Assembly (NCBI GenBank): GCA_033549345.1
Contig: JAWSUT010000057.1
Coordinates: forward strand, 1-5,299
From: JAWSUT01 sp033549345
GTDB taxonomy: Bacteria; Bacillota; Dethiobacteria; Dethiobacterales; Dethiobacteraceae
DNA length: 5,299 nucleotides
Direction of reading: 5' to 3'
The first letter of the stretch is position 1. Every line of letters starts with the position of its first letter. Shown in pieces: positions 5,222-5,299 of this stretch. The notes under the pieces are model-generated. The model was given only the letters and a program-made list of their open reading frames with translations. It made no database searches and was not told where the DNA came from. The position numbers and the translations under genes are program-made.

Positions 5222-5299
5222 ATCTGGCGGAGACCTACTCTCCCGGGGACTCGCGTCCCAAGTACCATCGGCGCTGGAGGGCTTAACGGCCGTGTTCGG
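5222..5299 (-). rRNA. 5S ribosomal RNA, 3' part (runs off the window edge)
   Basis: The minus strand from 5299 opens with CCGAACACGG and continues with TTAAGC, GCGCCGATGGTA and AGAGTAGG, the conserved core and 3' half of bacterial 5S rRNA. It ends near CGCCAGAT, which would pair with the missing 5' end. About 78 of the usual ~117 nt are present. The exact 3' end is uncertain by a few bases. The 55-nt spacer to tRNA-Asn (5167–5221) contains no recognised gene, only a short GAACCC/GGGTTC inverted match. Confidence 0.93.

Overview
The window looks like a piece of chromosome from an anaerobic, spore-former-type Firmicute. A Negativicutes or Peptococcaceae-like source is my guess from the protein families and the 5S–tRNA-Asn order; it is not proven by the sequence. 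It carries four ordinary protein genes followed by the 3' end of an rRNA operon, and the two parts are separated by an unusual tandem repeat array built on tRNA-Asn.

Layout. Positions 144–983 (minus strand) encode a lipoprotein with a PrcB C-terminal-type domain and a Gmad2 immunoglobulin-like domain, ending in a hairpin at 104–131. Divergent from it, 1150–2385 (plus) encodes a DUF438–hemerythrin–PAS protein with its own promoter, a TTG start and a terminator. Next, 2543–3514 (plus) encodes an FMN-dependent nitronate monooxygenase / FabK-like oxidoreductase with a four-cysteine C-terminal cluster, preceded by three TATAAT-like boxes spaced 10 bp apart. A strong, probably bidirectional terminator (3519–3557) separates it from a convergent nitroreductase gene (3641–4252, minus). 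From the right edge, reading on the minus strand, come the 3' part of 5S rRNA (5299 to about 5222), an intact tRNA-Asn(GUU) (5166–5092) and a perfect hairpin.

The only gene-free stretch longer than 300 bases is 4253–5091. From about 4405 it is filled by three tandem direct repeats of 229–232 bp. Each unit ends, on the minus strand, with a copy of the last part of tRNA-Asn (T arm to CCA) and contains a separate degenerate copy of the tRNA-Asn anticodon arm about 110 nt away. Each is accompanied by a GC-rich hairpin that shows a compensatory base-pair change between units. The units have no coding capacity that I can see. They look like a decayed or repurposed tRNA-Asn array, a tandem set of minimal elements using the tRNA 3' end as a junction, or a family of structured RNAs co-transcribed from the rRNA operon. 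This is the part of the window most worth following up.

Functionally, the two flavoenzymes (nitronate monooxygenase-like and nitroreductase-like) and the hemerythrin/PAS protein fit an anaerobe's handling of redox or nitro-compound stress. They sit in separate transcription units, so a shared pathway is only inferred from proximity.
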